Positions 17,123 to 26,106 are shown, counted from the stretch's first letter. The stretch is DNA of 43,332 nucleotides from a bacterium (GCA_035703895.1 DASSXJ010000137.1:1-43332); one strand, 5' to 3'. Notes: generated by a model not told the origin, from the letters alone. Numbers and translations are program-made.

Positions 17123-18103
17123 ATGCCGCGCGCCCGCATCGCCGTCGTTCCGGCGCTGGTCGTTGGGGTCATGCTCGCGTTGGTCCCGGTCCTCGCCCCC
17201 CGGAACATCACGCTCATCAACCTGGGGTTCCTGACGTTCCTCTTCGTCGCCCAGGGCGTGGCCTGGAATATCCTCGGCGGGTACGCCGGCTACGTGTCCT
17301 TCGGGTACGCCGCGTTCTTCGGCCTCGGCGCGTACACGACCGCGCTGCTCTGGCTCGGGGGATGGCCGCCCGTCCTCACCTACCCGGTGGCCGGGGTGAT
17401 CGCAGCTGCGTTCTCACTCGTCGTGGGCGTGCCGACGCTTCGGCTGGTCGGCCCCTACTTTTCCATCGCCACGATCGGCGTCGGCGAAGCGATGCGCATC
17501 CTGATGCTGAATCTGGACCGGGTCACCGGTGGCGCGTCGGGGTTGAACCTTCCCACGTCCGTTCCGTCGAAGAGCTGGTTCTATCTGGTGGCCCTGCTGT
17601 TCGCGGCCGCGGCCATCGCGGCGGCCGCCGTGATCCGCCGATCCCAGTTTGGGCTGGGGCTCCTGGCCCTCCGCATGGACCTCGAGGCGGCTGAGGGGCT
17701 CGGGGTGCCGACCGCGCTCTTCAAAAATCTGGCGCACATCGTGAGCGCATTCATCGTCGGGGCGTGCGGCGGCTTGTACGCGACGTATTTGCAGTACGTT
17801 CACCCGGACACCGTCTTCAGCTTTACACAAAGCATCAGCCTGGTGCTGATCGCGCTGATCGGAGGCATCGGCACCGTGTGGGGTCCCGTGGTGGGCGCCG
17901 TGGTCTTTTACGCGGTCCAGGACTACCTGCAGACGCGCTATCCGACCTTCCACCTCTTGGTGTACGGGGCGCTCTTGATCGTGATCCTGCTCTTCGAGCC
18001 GAACGGGTTGGTGGGGCTGGCCGCCAGACTGCGCCGGCCCCGCACCCCGGTGACTCCCGCGGGCGCGCGTCCCGCCGGCGCGGGGGCGGAGCGGCCGGCA
18101 TGA
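17123..18103 (+). CDS. livM: LivM-type ABC transporter permease
   Basis: A 326-residue permease with the LivM motifs GYAGYVSFGYAAFFGLGAYTTALL, GPYFSIATIGVGEAMRIL, LRMDLEAAEGLGVPTALFKNLAHIVSAFIVGACGGLYATY and IALIGGIGTVWGPVVGAV. A hydrophilic proline/arginine tail of about 30 residues ends the protein. Start ATG 17123; a GTG directly before it (17120) would add one codon. Its TGA overlaps the ATG of the LivG-type gene as ATGA, indicating coupled translation. Confidence 0.93.
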   Translation: MPRARIAVVPALVVGVMLALVPVLAPRNITLINLGFLTFLFVAQGVAWNILGGYAGYVSFGYAAFFGLGAYTTALLWLGGWPPVLTYPVAGVIAAAFSLVVGVPTLRLVGPYFSIATIGVGEAMRILMLNLDRVTGGASGLNLPTSVPSKSWFYLVALLFAAAAIAAAAVIRRSQFGLGLLALRMDLEAAEGLGVPTALFKNLAHIVSAFIVGACGGLYATYLQYVHPDTVFSFTQSISLVLIALIGGIGTVWGPVVGAVVFYAVQDYLQTRYPTFHLLVYGALLIVILLFEPNGLVGLAARLRRPRTPVTPAGARPAGAGAERPA

Positions 18104-18831
18104 GGCCCGCGCTGACGCTCGGCCACGTGACCAAACGGTTCGGTGGGCTGCAGGCCGTCCAAGACGTCTCGATGGAGGTCGTGGCAGGCCAGATTACCGG
18201 CCTGATCGGCCCGAACGGGGCGGGCAAGACCACGCTGTTCCGGATCATCAGCGGCGGCATGCGCCCGACGGCGGGCCGCGTGCGATTTGGAGACCGGGAC
18301 ATCACCGGCTTGAGCCCGCACGCGGTCTGCCGGCTCGGCGTGTGCCTCACGCATCAGATCGTCCGGCCGTTTCTCGACCTCACGGTGCTGGAAAACGTGA
18401 TGGTCTCCGCGGCGTTTGGCAGCGGAGGCCGGATCACGAACACGGCTCGGGCCGAGGCGCTGGACGTCTTGGAGTTCACTGGACTGTCCGCCCGACGCGA
18501 CCTTCCGGCGTCCGTCCTGACCCTCGCCGAACGCAAGCGCCTGGAGATCGCCCGCGCGTTGGCCACCCGGCCGGCCGTGCTCCTCCTCGACGAGGTCCTG
18601 GCCGGACTCAACCCCTCGGAATCCGAGCGGGCGGTCCATCTCGTCCGGCAGATTAGGTCTCGCGGGGTCACGATCGTAATGATCGAGCACGTCATGCGGG
18701 CGGTGATGGCGCTCTCCGATCGAGTGCTGGTGTTGAACTACGGGCAGCTCATCGCCGACGGGCCGCCCACCGACGTGGCCAACCTCCCCCAGGTGATCGA
18801 GGCGTACCTGGGGCAGCGGCTCGAGGGGTAG
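18100..18831 (+). CDS. livG: LivG-type ABC transporter ATP-binding protein
   Basis: A 243-residue ABC ATPase. Walker A is GPNGAGKTT, Walker B is VLLLDEVLAGLNPSE and the switch histidine is in VMIEHVMRAVM. The signature loop reads LTLAERKRLEIARAL in place of LSGGQ, a divergence seen in LivG-type subunits, which carry relaxed signatures. The start ATG is coupled to the LivM stop (4-base overlap). It pairs with the LivF-type ATPase, which retains a canonical LSGGE signature. Confidence 0.93.
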   Translation: MRPALTLGHVTKRFGGLQAVQDVSMEVVAGQITGLIGPNGAGKTTLFRIISGGMRPTAGRVRFGDRDITGLSPHAVCRLGVCLTHQIVRPFLDLTVLENVMVSAAFGSGGRITNTARAEALDVLEFTGLSARRDLPASVLTLAERKRLEIARALATRPAVLLLDEVLAGLNPSESERAVHLVRQIRSRGVTIVMIEHVMRAVMALSDRVLVLNYGQLIADGPPTDVANLPQVIEAYLGQRLEG

Positions 18832-18834
18832 GAC

Positions 18835-19545
18835 GTGGCCGTCCTCGAGGTGGCCTCGATCGTCGCCGCGTACGGCCAGGTGCGCGCCCTTTGGGATGTA
18901 TCCCTCGAGGTCGACGAGGGCGAGATCGTCACCCTGCTCGGGGCGAACGGCGCGGGGAAGACCACAACGATGCGCGTGCTCTCCGGGCTGATGCGGCCCC
19001 GGGCCGGGATGGTCACCTTTGCCGGCCAGCGCATCGACCGGCTCCCGCCCCCCCGCATCGTGCAGGCGGGCCTCGTGCAGATTCCCGAGGGGCGGCGCCT
19101 CTGGCCGCGGATGACGGTCCTCGAGAACCTCGAGCTGGGTGCCTACCCTCGGCACCTGCGCGCCCAGCGGCACGAGGCGATGGCCTGGGTGTTCTCGCTC
19201 TTCCCCCGTCTCAACGAACGGCGGGATCAGCTGGCCGGCACGCTCTCCGGCGGGGAGCAGCAGATGCTGGCGATCGGCCGGGGGCTCATGAGCCGCCCCA
19301 GGCTCCTCATGTTGGACGAGCCGTCGCTGGGGCTCGCGCCGATCCTCGTGCGGGAAGTCTTCAGGATCATCACCGAGATCAACGCCCGTGGGGTGACCGT
19401 GCTCCTTGTCGAGCAGAACGTGCGTCAGGCCCTTGAGATCGCCCACCGCGGGTACGTGCTGGAGACCGGGCGGATCGTCCGGTGCGGGTCCGCCCGGGAT
19501 CTGCTGGAGGATCCCGAGATCAAGCGCGCCTATCTCGGCCTGTAG
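18835..19545 (+). CDS. livF: LivF-type ABC transporter ATP-binding protein
   Basis: A 236-residue ABC ATPase and last gene of the importer operon. Walker A is GANGAGKTT, the signature is LSGGEQQMLAIGRGL, Walker B is LLMLDEPSLGLAPI and the LivF-typical IPEGRRLWPRMTVLENLELGAY is present. It starts with GTG 3 bases after the LivG stop, with GAGGGG as ribosome site inside the end of LivG. It converges on the glycerate kinase stop with only 8 bases between them. Confidence 0.94.
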   Translation: MAVLEVASIVAAYGQVRALWDVSLEVDEGEIVTLLGANGAGKTTTMRVLSGLMRPRAGMVTFAGQRIDRLPPPRIVQAGLVQIPEGRRLWPRMTVLENLELGAYPRHLRAQRHEAMAWVFSLFPRLNERRDQLAGTLSGGEQQMLAIGRGLMSRPRLLMLDEPSLGLAPILVREVFRIITEINARGVTVLLVEQNVRQALEIAHRGYVLETGRIVRCGSARDLLEDPEIKRAYLGL

Positions 19546-19553
19546 GCCCGTCC

Positions 19554-20921
19554 CTACTGCGGTTCACCGCAGAGAATCAGCATCAGGTCGTTGACGTTGG
19601 TGTTGGTCGGCCCAACTCGAATCAAGTCGCCGACGGCGTCGAGAAGGGGATACGCGTCGTTGTCGGTGAGATGCCGGATCGGATCGAGTCCCTTCGCGCG
19701 CGCCCGGGCCCACGCCGTCCCATCCGACACTCCCCCGGCCGCGTCGGTGGGCCCGTCCGTGCCGTCCGTCGCGAAGCTCACGAGGAGCACAGCGGGAAGC
19801 CCGGCCAGCGCGCGTCCCGCGCTGAGCGCGAGTTCCTGGTTCCGCCCGCCTCGACCGGGGCCGGTCACCGTCACGGTCGTCTCGCCCCCACACACGAGGC
19901 ACGCCGGAGGAGCGATCGGGTGCCCGGTGGCCGTGATCTCGCGTCCGATCGCGGCCAACAGCCGCCCCACCTCTCGGGCTTCGCCTTCTATATAGGTAGA
20001 GAGTAATCGGGCATGGAACCCGAGGCGCCCGGCCTCGGCGACCGCCGCGCGGGCGGCGAGAGCGTTGTCGGCGATGACGGTGGTGGCAGCGTTGGCGAAC
20101 GCCGGGTCTCCCGGCTTAGGTGTCTCGGTAAGGTTCCCCGCCGCGCCCTGCCGCAACGTAGCGAGGACGGCAGGCGGGACGCGCTCGCCGAGGCGGTACT
20201 TCTCGAGGACAGCCAGCGCGTCCGCAAACGTCGTCGGGTCCGGGGTGGTCGGCCCGGATGCGATTGCGTCGATCGGGCTGCCGACGATATCCGAGATGAG
20301 CACGGTGACGAGCCGCGCCGGCGACGCGGCTCGTGCCAGCTGTCCGCCCTTGATCCGGGAGAGATGCTTGCGAACGATGTTGATCTCTGTGATGTCCGCC
20401 CCGGAGCGAAGCAGGAGGTCGGTGGCGGCGATCTTGTCCTCGAGCATCAAACCTTCTCGAGGGAGGGGGAGCAGGGCCGATCCGCCGCCGGAGATCAGGC
20501 AGACGACCAGGTCCTGGCGGCTCAGCCCCGAGACGAGCGAGAGGGTCTCCGCCGCCGCCGCCTCTCCCGCGGTATCCGGGAGGGGATGGCCGGCTTCGAC
20601 CAGGGCAATACGTTTGAGGGAGACTGTGTAGCCCGTCTTCACGACGACGAGCCCGGCGGTGACCCGGTCCCCGAGGATGTCCTCCACCGCCCGGGCCATG
20701 GGGGCGCACGCCTTGCCGGCCCCGACCACAATCACGCGCCCTCCCGGCACGAGCGGGAACAGGTGGCCATCCACCACGAGCGTGTCGCCGTCGAGTGTGA
20801 CCGCGCGCGCCGTCGCGCCGTACGCATCGACGGCGCCGAGCGCGCCGCCGAGAATCTGGGTCGCCGCGCGCCGGAGCCCGGTCGTCCCCGGGACCAGGGT
20901 CAAGGCATCGTCGATGCGCAT
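19554..20921 (-). CDS. Glycerate 2-kinase (class II, MOFRL family)
   Basis: A 455-residue protein of the GckA/TtuD family that phosphorylates D-glycerate to 2-phosphoglycerate using ATP. The N-terminal DUF4147 domain shows VIVVGAGKACAPMARAVEDIL and LISGGGSALLPLP, with the lysine of the former expected in catalysis. The C-terminal MOFRL domain contains CLVCGGETTVTVTGPGRGGRNQELALSAG and SFATDGTDGPTDAAGG. Length is normal. It ends a leftward cluster that begins at 24324. A role in glyoxylate/tartronate-semialdehyde or serine-cycle catabolism is likely from family knowledge. Confidence 0.93.
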   Translation of the reverse strand: MRIDDALTLVPGTTGLRRAATQILGGALGAVDAYGATARAVTLDGDTLVVDGHLFPLVPGGRVIVVGAGKACAPMARAVEDILGDRVTAGLVVVKTGYTVSLKRIALVEAGHPLPDTAGEAAAAETLSLVSGLSRQDLVVCLISGGGSALLPLPREGLMLEDKIAATDLLLRSGADITEINIVRKHLSRIKGGQLARAASPARLVTVLISDIVGSPIDAIASGPTTPDPTTFADALAVLEKYRLGERVPPAVLATLRQGAAGNLTETPKPGDPAFANAATTVIADNALAARAAVAEAGRLGFHARLLSTYIEGEAREVGRLLAAIGREITATGHPIAPPACLVCGGETTVTVTGPGRGGRNQELALSAGRALAGLPAVLLVSFATDGTDGPTDAAGGVSDGTAWARARAKGLDPIRHLTDNDAYPLLDAVGDLIRVGPTNTNVNDLMLILCGEPQ

Positions 20922-20933
20922 CGGGATCCGGGA

Positions 20934-21305
20934 TCAGCCCACCCGTTCGACCTTCACGTTGCTCGAGCCGCGGACCGCCTTGAAGACCGCCGGATCGCCG
21001 TCGACCCGGCCAAAGACGTTGACCGGGCTTGCGGGCCGGATCTCCGAGCCGCGGCTCGCCGGCGTCGGCCCGAAGAAGATGCAGAATGCGGTCCCGGGCG
21101 GCCAGTAGCCGAGATCGCCTATCTCCACGACCTCGCGGGGGAACTCCGGCGCACAGGTCACCGGAATGGAGAAGTAGACCTCATCTCCCCACGTGCTGCC
21201 CCGCCCTTCGATGGGCAGCGCGTCCCAGATCGCGCTTGCGGTCCGGCTGCTGTTGAGCGTCGCCTCGCAGGTGACGTTCGCCGCGGTGATGCGAACCTTC
21301 CGCAT
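20934..21305 (-). CDS. Cyclophilin-like fold protein, TM1367/DUF369-like
   Basis: A 123-residue protein with the block AIWDALPIEGRGSTWGDEVYFSIPV, then VEIGDLGYWPPGTAFCIFFGPTPAS and RPASPVNVFGRV. This matches the TM1367-like family, small beta-barrel proteins with a cyclophilin-type fold but no proven prolyl-isomerase activity. The start at 21305 has GGAGGGACT directly upstream; longer readings toward 21461 lie inside the MBL gene. It is between the MBL hydrolase (8 bases) and the glycerate kinase (12 bases), so it is co-transcribed. The function is unknown. Confidence 0.85.
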   Translation of the reverse strand: MRKVRITAANVTCEATLNSSRTASAIWDALPIEGRGSTWGDEVYFSIPVTCAPEFPREVVEIGDLGYWPPGTAFCIFFGPTPASRGSEIRPASPVNVFGRVDGDPAVFKAVRGSSNVKVERVG

Positions 21306-21313
21306 AGTCCCTC

Positions 21314-22102
21314 CTATTCGAGGACGATCGCGCCCATCCGGCCGTTCGGAGGCACGGCGATCACGCGGGTCGCGGAACCCCCGCGCCGCGCGATCGCGGC
21401 CCGGGCTGTGTCGCGGGCGAGCGCCGCCAGGTTGTTCACCTCGCTCAAATGCGCCAGGCACACCGTCCGGGTTCGCTCCACCGCCGTGCGTGCCAGCGCG
21501 CGGGCGGCGTCATCGTTGCTGAGGTGCCCCTTGGGACCCAGGATCCTGTTCTTCAGGAACCACGGATACGCGCTGACGTTGAGCAGGGGCAGATCATAGT
21601 TGGATTCCAGGATCACCAGATCGGCCCTCGACAGGTACGGATCGAGGGTCTCGCCGGCGCTGCCCAAGTCGGTCGCGACCGCGATCCGATGCCGGCCGAC
21701 CTGGAACGCGAACCCCACGGGGTCCGCCGCGTCGTGTGAGACGGGGAACGCGGTCACCTCGAACGGTCCGACTTGAAACGGCCGGGCGGTGTCGAAGGGC
21801 GTGATCGTGGCGCCGGTCAGGCTCGCGCCGGCCGCGGCGACCGTGGCCGCGGTGGCCATCACGCGTATGCCAAACGCCCGGCCGAGAGGGCCCGCGGCGC
21901 GGGCGTGATCCTCGTGCTCGTGGGTGAGCAGGATCGCCGCGAGTCCGTGCGGGTCGACCCCGATTTCGCCGAGGCCGCGCTCGATCGCCTCGGCCGAGAG
22001 CCCCGCATCGACCAGGATCCGGGTCGGGCCCGCCTCGAGCAGCAGCACGTTGCCGGCGCTGCCGCTGGCCAGCACCACGGCGCGAGGCGCCTGGGGGAAC
22101 AT
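21314..22102 (-). CDS. MBL-fold metallo-hydrolase, WalJ/YycJ-like
   Basis: A 262-residue metallo-beta-lactamase-fold protein. Motifs run in order: LASGSAGNVLLLEAG, the dinuclear metal site LTHEHEDHARA (H-x-H-x-D-H), FPVSHDAADPVGFAF, VATDLGSAGE, LESNYD and LAHLSEVNN. This is the order seen in WalJ/YycJ exonuclease-like proteins. ATG 22102 directly follows the SppA stop (TGAGCATG) and has CAGGTGAG upstream; an in-frame GTG at 22126 would overlap SppA. Family members act on nucleic acid or cell-wall-linked signals, so the true substrate is open. Confidence 0.88.
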   Translation of the reverse strand: MFPQAPRAVVLASGSAGNVLLLEAGPTRILVDAGLSAEAIERGLGEIGVDPHGLAAILLTHEHEDHARAAGPLGRAFGIRVMATAATVAAAGASLTGATITPFDTARPFQVGPFEVTAFPVSHDAADPVGFAFQVGRHRIAVATDLGSAGETLDPYLSRADLVILESNYDLPLLNVSAYPWFLKNRILGPKGHLSNDDAARALARTAVERTRTVCLAHLSEVNNLAALARDTARAAIARRGGSATRVIAVPPNGRMGAIVLE

Positions 22103-22104
22103 GC

Positions 22105-23784
22105 TCACCTGAGCCAGATCTCCCACGGCATCAGGGTGAGCACACGCTCCTCGAGGAGCGTGGTGAGGCCCGTCCAGAGGTCTCCGAGTTCCGCGAGCAG
22201 TCCCGGTCCTCGCACCGGGACGTTCCGCGGGGGGCGGATCTGGACCACAGCGACCCCGCGCGATGCGGGAACCCCCATCAACTCTTTGGCGGCGATCACC
22301 GCGGCGGAAAAGTCTCCGAGGCGGTCGATGAGCCCGAGCTCCAGCGCCTGACGGCCCGTCCAGACGCGCCCGCGGGCGGCGGCCGCCACGTCCTCGCGGG
22401 CCAGCTGCCTGCCGGCGGCCACCCGATGCACGAACCGGTTGTAGATCTCGTCCATCTGCTTGTGGAGGCGGCGCCGCTCCTCGGGGGAGAACGGCGTGAA
22501 CGGTGAGGTCATCGCGGCGGCCTCTCCTCGCACGAGCGTCTCCCGGCTGATGCCCACGCGCGCGGCGAGGCCGCGGACGGTGAACTTGCCCGAGACCACG
22601 CCGATCGAGCCGGTGAGGGTGGCGGACTGGGCGACGATCCGGGTGCAGCCGGCCGCCACGTAGTAGCCCCCGGATCCGGCGACGTTGCTCATGTAGGCGA
22701 CGATCGGTTTCACCCGCTTCACCCGGTCGACTTCGCGCCAGATGAGTTCTGAGGCAAGGGCCGAGCCGCCCGGAGAATCAATGGAGAGGATGATCGCGCC
22801 AAACAGCGGGTTGCGCTCCACCGCGCGTAAAGCGCGGGCCACGGTGGCGTGTCCGGTGGACGCGCCGCCCAGGACGGGGATCGGGAGCGGAGGCGGGGTC
22901 CGGCTCTCGCCCATGTGGATCGCACCCCGCACGCCGATGAGGGCGATGGCCTGCCCCGGCGTCCGCCATCTAAACGGCTTCCTCAGGCGTTTGCGCGCGA
23001 GCGGCCACGGGAGGATCACCGGCACCCGCTGCCGCTTCAGGTGAAGGAAGCGGGGGAGCTCGTCTTCGAAACAGACCGCGTCAAGGAGCCCCGCCTCGAG
23101 AGCCTCCCGCGCGCTGAGCGGCGCCTGATCCATCAGCACGCGGAGGGCGGGCGGGTCGAGCCTGCGCGCGGCCGCGATGTGGGTGAGCACGTCCTCGAAG
23201 ACCGAGTCGAGGATCGCGTTGAGGCTGTCCCGCATCGGCTCCGACATCGTCCGCCGGGTGAACGGCTCCGCCGCCCCTTTGTACTCGGCGATCTGCGCGA
23301 ACTCACCGACGACGCCGATCCGATCCAGGGCCTCCTTGAGGAACGTCACGCCCACCTGCAGGCCCACGAGGTCGAGGATGCCCGCCTCCGGCATCACGAT
23401 CGTGTCGGCGGCGCTCGCCAGATAGTACAGGCGCGTGTTGGCCTGGGGGAGATAGGCGATGACCCGCTTGCCGCGGTTCCTGAACGCTTGGAGCGCCGTC
23501 CGGATGCCCTGGATCGTCGCGAAGCCGGTCTCCAGGGCGTGCGCCGTGATCACGACGCCCGCGGCATGCTCGTTCGCCGCGATCAGGTCGAGCTGATCGC
23601 GGAGGTCGTCGAGGCTCTGCGGCGATTGAATCCTCCATCGCCGGCGCGCACGGTGCTCCGGATACGGCCCCGAGAGTTCCAGCAGCACGTACACCGGCCG
23701 GGGACCGAAGAGCGAGATGACGAGATTGCGAAGGAAGATGTAGAGGTCATAGAGGAGATCGGTGGCGCGGATGAGGAAGCGCAT
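22105..23784 (-). CDS. sppA: Signal peptide peptidase SppA (S49)
   Basis: A 559-residue long-form SppA with two tandem S49 domains. An N-terminal hydrophobic anchor covers about residues 10-27. In the first domain Lys169 (AEYKGAAEPFTRR) is the expected general base; in the second Ser371 (SNVAGSGGYYVAAG) is the nucleophile, preceded by SIDSPGGSALASELIW. The layout matches the E. coli enzyme, in which the catalytic pair is split between halves. It degrades signal peptides and membrane fragments in the membrane. It lies 54 bases after a small membrane-protein gene and is followed by the MBL gene. Confidence 0.93.
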   Translation of the reverse strand: MRFLIRATDLLYDLYIFLRNLVISLFGPRPVYVLLELSGPYPEHRARRRWRIQSPQSLDDLRDQLDLIAANEHAAGVVITAHALETGFATIQGIRTALQAFRNRGKRVIAYLPQANTRLYYLASAADTIVMPEAGILDLVGLQVGVTFLKEALDRIGVVGEFAQIAEYKGAAEPFTRRTMSEPMRDSLNAILDSVFEDVLTHIAAARRLDPPALRVLMDQAPLSAREALEAGLLDAVCFEDELPRFLHLKRQRVPVILPWPLARKRLRKPFRWRTPGQAIALIGVRGAIHMGESRTPPPLPIPVLGGASTGHATVARALRAVERNPLFGAIILSIDSPGGSALASELIWREVDRVKRVKPIVAYMSNVAGSGGYYVAAGCTRIVAQSATLTGSIGVVSGKFTVRGLAARVGISRETLVRGEAAAMTSPFTPFSPEERRRLHKQMDEIYNRFVHRVAAGRQLAREDVAAAARGRVWTGRQALELGLIDRLGDFSAAVIAAKELMGVPASRGVAVVQIRPPRNVPVRGPGLLAELGDLWTGLTTLLEERVLTLMPWEIWLR

Positions 23785-23838
23785 CGCCCCGTTACTTTCG
23801 CGCCATGGCGATGCAGTCCCTGGACCAGGACGCGCCGC

Positions 23839-24324
23839 TCAGCCGATTCGTCCCCACAAGGACAGCGCGATCGCGGCTGCGGCGAAGACCGCCACCGGCC
23901 AGTTGATCGCCCGCGTGCGCACCCACAGCGGGGCATCGGGCGGGATCTCGGTCCAGACCAAGGTACCGCCGTCCCGACCGGTGGCGTTCGTGCCGACGAG
24001 CGCTCCGGGGATCGCCAGGGTGACCTTGACGGAGATCTGGGTGCCGGCCTGCTGGGCGAGGCGGACCGCGGTGACGCCGAGTTCCTGTCCATACGTCGTG
24101 ACCAGACCCCAGGTGCGCTTCGTCAGCCGGAGCGTTCCGATGGTGGCGATCCCGGGGTTGAGCAGCCGGCTCAGGGGCCCTTGGTCCACGCGCTCCGCAA
24201 CGACAATGCCGTTGGCCTCGCCGGGGACCAGATCGACATCCAGCGTCGAGGAGGAGGCCGTGAGCGTGAAGATGAGGTAGGTGAGCGCCACACCGATCCA
24301 GAACCCCAGCACTCCCTTGCGCAT
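23839..24324 (-). CDS. Membrane protein with two terminal TM segments, unrecognised
   Basis: A 161-residue protein. An N-terminal hydrophobic segment (GVLGFWIGVALTYLIFTL) and a C-terminal one (WPVAVFAAAAIALSLWG) flank an approximately 115-residue soluble region that should face outside the membrane. The start at 24324 follows GGGAGG by 9 bases. It is the first gene of the leftward sppA-MBL-cyclophilin-like-glycerate kinase unit and diverges from the M78-like gene at 24431. No family is recognised. Its position suggests an envelope role, possibly linked to SppA. Confidence 0.75.
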   Translation of the reverse strand: MRKGVLGFWIGVALTYLIFTLTASSSTLDVDLVPGEANGIVVAERVDQGPLSRLLNPGIATIGTLRLTKRTWGLVTTYGQELGVTAVRLAQQAGTQISVKVTLAIPGALVGTNATGRDGGTLVWTEIPPDAPLWVRTRAINWPVAVFAAAAIALSLWGRIG

Positions 24325-24430
24325 CGATGGAACCTCCCGGTGATGTGCGGTCGTGTTTCGCCGCCGCCCGGATCGGTCCTCCGGCGGCCGAGCGGAGGGC
24401 CGGCTCGAATGCGGCCCGAACTGAGAACCC

Positions 24431-25282
24431 ATGCACCCGCGGCATACGGCTCAGGTCTTGCGCCGCGCGCGCGCGGCAAGTGCGACGTTCGGTCTCGCGC
24501 GCCCTCCGGTTGCCCTGGAGCGTGCCGCGCATCGCTGCGGCATCGGGGAGATCCGCCCCGTCGACCTCCCCCGGGAACCTGCGGCGCTGATCACGCAGGC
24601 CCGCGGCCGCGCAGTCCTCGCCGTCGACGGCCGCATCCCGCCTCACACGCCGCAGTGGAACGGGCTCGTCGCCCTCGCCGTGGCGCGCACGCTGCTGCCG
24701 CCCGGCGCGGGCGACGCGGACACGAACGAACTGGCCGAGGTCGGTGCGGCCGAGCTCCTCCTTCCTGCGCGCGTATTCCGGCCGATCGCCGCCCGTACCG
24801 ACCTGACCATGGACGGCCTGAGGGACCTCGCCCGCCGGTTCTCCGCGCCGATCCGCCTCACCATCCGGCAGTGGCTGCTGACCGGAACCTGGGCCGGCTT
24901 TGCGCTGTTGTGGCGGCAAGACCCCGCAGGGATCCGGCTCGCGTGGCGTGCGGCGTCACCGGATGCCGCGTATCCGGCCACCGTGGTCCTCGGCGCGAGT
25001 GCCGACGAAGTCTGGCGGGATCGCTCGAGGCTCGACGCGACCCTCCGGACCGGCCGGCCCCACCACGGGGTGGAGGAGGTGGCGACCGGGTCGAGTCCGG
25101 TGTGGTGGTTTACCCGGTTTGGGATCGTCCGCGACGACGGCGGCCGCGCCGCGCTCGCGTTGGTGATCTTCGACCGTAGGGGGGGCCCGGCACACGCTCA
25201 CGGACCGGAGGGAATCAATTCCGGATCTGCGAATACAAAGCCGACGGCCGGGCGCCGGTCCTTTACCCGGCGTCGGCGGTGA
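24431..25282 (+). CDS. ImmA/IrrE (M78)-like protein without the zinc motif
   Basis: A 283-residue protein whose layout follows ImmA/IrrE metalloproteases: an N-terminal helix-strand region (LERAAHRCGIGEIRPVDLP), a strand with AVLAVDGRIPP, the active-site helix, the E-rich helix NELAEVGAAELLLPARVF (residues 99-116) and an LA-RRFSAP HTH-like segment. The zinc helix that normally reads AHELGH is ALAVAR at residues 81-86, so both histidines and the catalytic glutamate are absent. An extra C-terminal domain of about 110 residues follows. It is therefore predicted to be a pseudoprotease that may bind a regulator. The assignment is by pattern and not by search, and the start is not supported by a clear ribosome site. 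Confidence 0.65.
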   Translation: MHPRHTAQVLRRARAASATFGLARPPVALERAAHRCGIGEIRPVDLPREPAALITQARGRAVLAVDGRIPPHTPQWNGLVALAVARTLLPPGAGDADTNELAEVGAAELLLPARVFRPIAARTDLTMDGLRDLARRFSAPIRLTIRQWLLTGTWAGFALLWRQDPAGIRLAWRAASPDAAYPATVVLGASADEVWRDRSRLDATLRTGRPHHGVEEVATGSSPVWWFTRFGIVRDDGGRAALALVIFDRRGGPAHAHGPEGINSGSANTKPTAGRRSFTRRRR

Positions 25283-25291
25283 GACGGCGCC

Positions 25292-26008
25292 ATGAAGGTC
25301 CGCGGCGGTCGGAACCTCTACGGCCACCCCATCGGTGTACTCGTTCTCGACACGGCCTTTCCGAGAATCCCGGGCGACATCGGGCACGCGGGGACGTTTC
25401 CGTTCCCGGTCCTCTATCACAAAGTCCGCAACGCGTCCCCGTCGCGTGTGGTGCGCGAAAGCGATCCCGCCCTCCTCGATGGGTTCATCCAGGGGGCACG
25501 GACGCTCGAGGCCGCCGGCGTGCTCGCGATCACCACCTCGTGTGGATTTCTCGCGATGTTTCAGCGCCAGCTCGCGGAATCGGTGCGGGTTCCGGTGTTT
25601 TCCTCGGCGCTCCAATTGGTTCCGCTGGTGTCCCGCATGCTCGCGCCCGACCGCGCGGTCGGTATCCTGACCGTCGAGGGCCGCGCCCTCGGCCCCCGGC
25701 ATCTGGCCGGTGCGGGGATCGCTGAGGACGTTCCCGTGGTGATCTGGGGACTCGAGCGCGGGCAGGCGTTTACGCCGGTGCTGCTCGATAACGAACTCGA
25801 GCTCGACGTCGACGCCGCGCGGAGGGAGAACGTCGAGGCGGCTCGGGAGATGGTGGAGCGCCATCCCGAGGTGGGCGCGATCGTGCTCGAGTGCACCAAC
25901 ATGCCCCCGTACGCGGCGGCGATCCGGGAGGCGACGGGGTTGCCGGTGTTCGACATCACCACCTTGATGCGCATGGTGTACGCCGCACTCGTCCCTCCGG
26001 TGTACTGA
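25292..26008 (+). CDS. Aspartate/glutamate/hydantoin racemase family protein
   Basis: A 238-residue protein of the Asp/Glu/hydantoin racemase superfamily. The two catalytic cysteines expected on opposite faces of the substrate are Cys84 (ITTSCGFLAMF) and Cys201 (VLECTNMPPYA). The early segment DTAFPRIPGDIGHAGTFPFPVLYHKV resembles the aspartate/glutamate racemase family subgroup used in maleate/hydantoin-type chemistry. It begins 9 bases after the M78-like gene stop, and the two are likely co-transcribed. It converts or racemises an amino-acid-like substrate in the cytoplasm; the substrate is unknown. Confidence 0.87.
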   Translation: MKVRGGRNLYGHPIGVLVLDTAFPRIPGDIGHAGTFPFPVLYHKVRNASPSRVVRESDPALLDGFIQGARTLEAAGVLAITTSCGFLAMFQRQLAESVRVPVFSSALQLVPLVSRMLAPDRAVGILTVEGRALGPRHLAGAGIAEDVPVVIWGLERGQAFTPVLLDNELELDVDAARRENVEAAREMVERHPEVGAIVLECTNMPPYAAAIREATGLPVFDITTLMRMVYAALVPPVY

Positions 26009-26106
26009 TTCACCCGGCCGTGGATTCGGCCGACCTGCTCATCGTCGGCGCCGGCAGCGATGGGAATTTCTCGGCCTCCGCGAACGCTAGAGAAATCAAC
26101 GCGGGG

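Noticed and set aside
17938-19446. Minus-strand frame of 502 codons opposite LivG/LivF
   Set aside because: The opposite strand encodes complete ABC ATPases with Walker motifs; this is an antisense shadow.
19554-24324. Glycerate kinase-to-SppA cluster as one metabolic system
   Set aside because: Spacing supports co-transcription, but the functions (kinase, cyclophilin-like, MBL, peptidase) have no evident shared pathway.
22849-25179. Plus-strand open frame of 776 codons
   Set aside because: It is antisense to SppA and the small membrane protein, and out of frame with the M78-like gene. There is no recognisable domain, and the composition is shadow-like.
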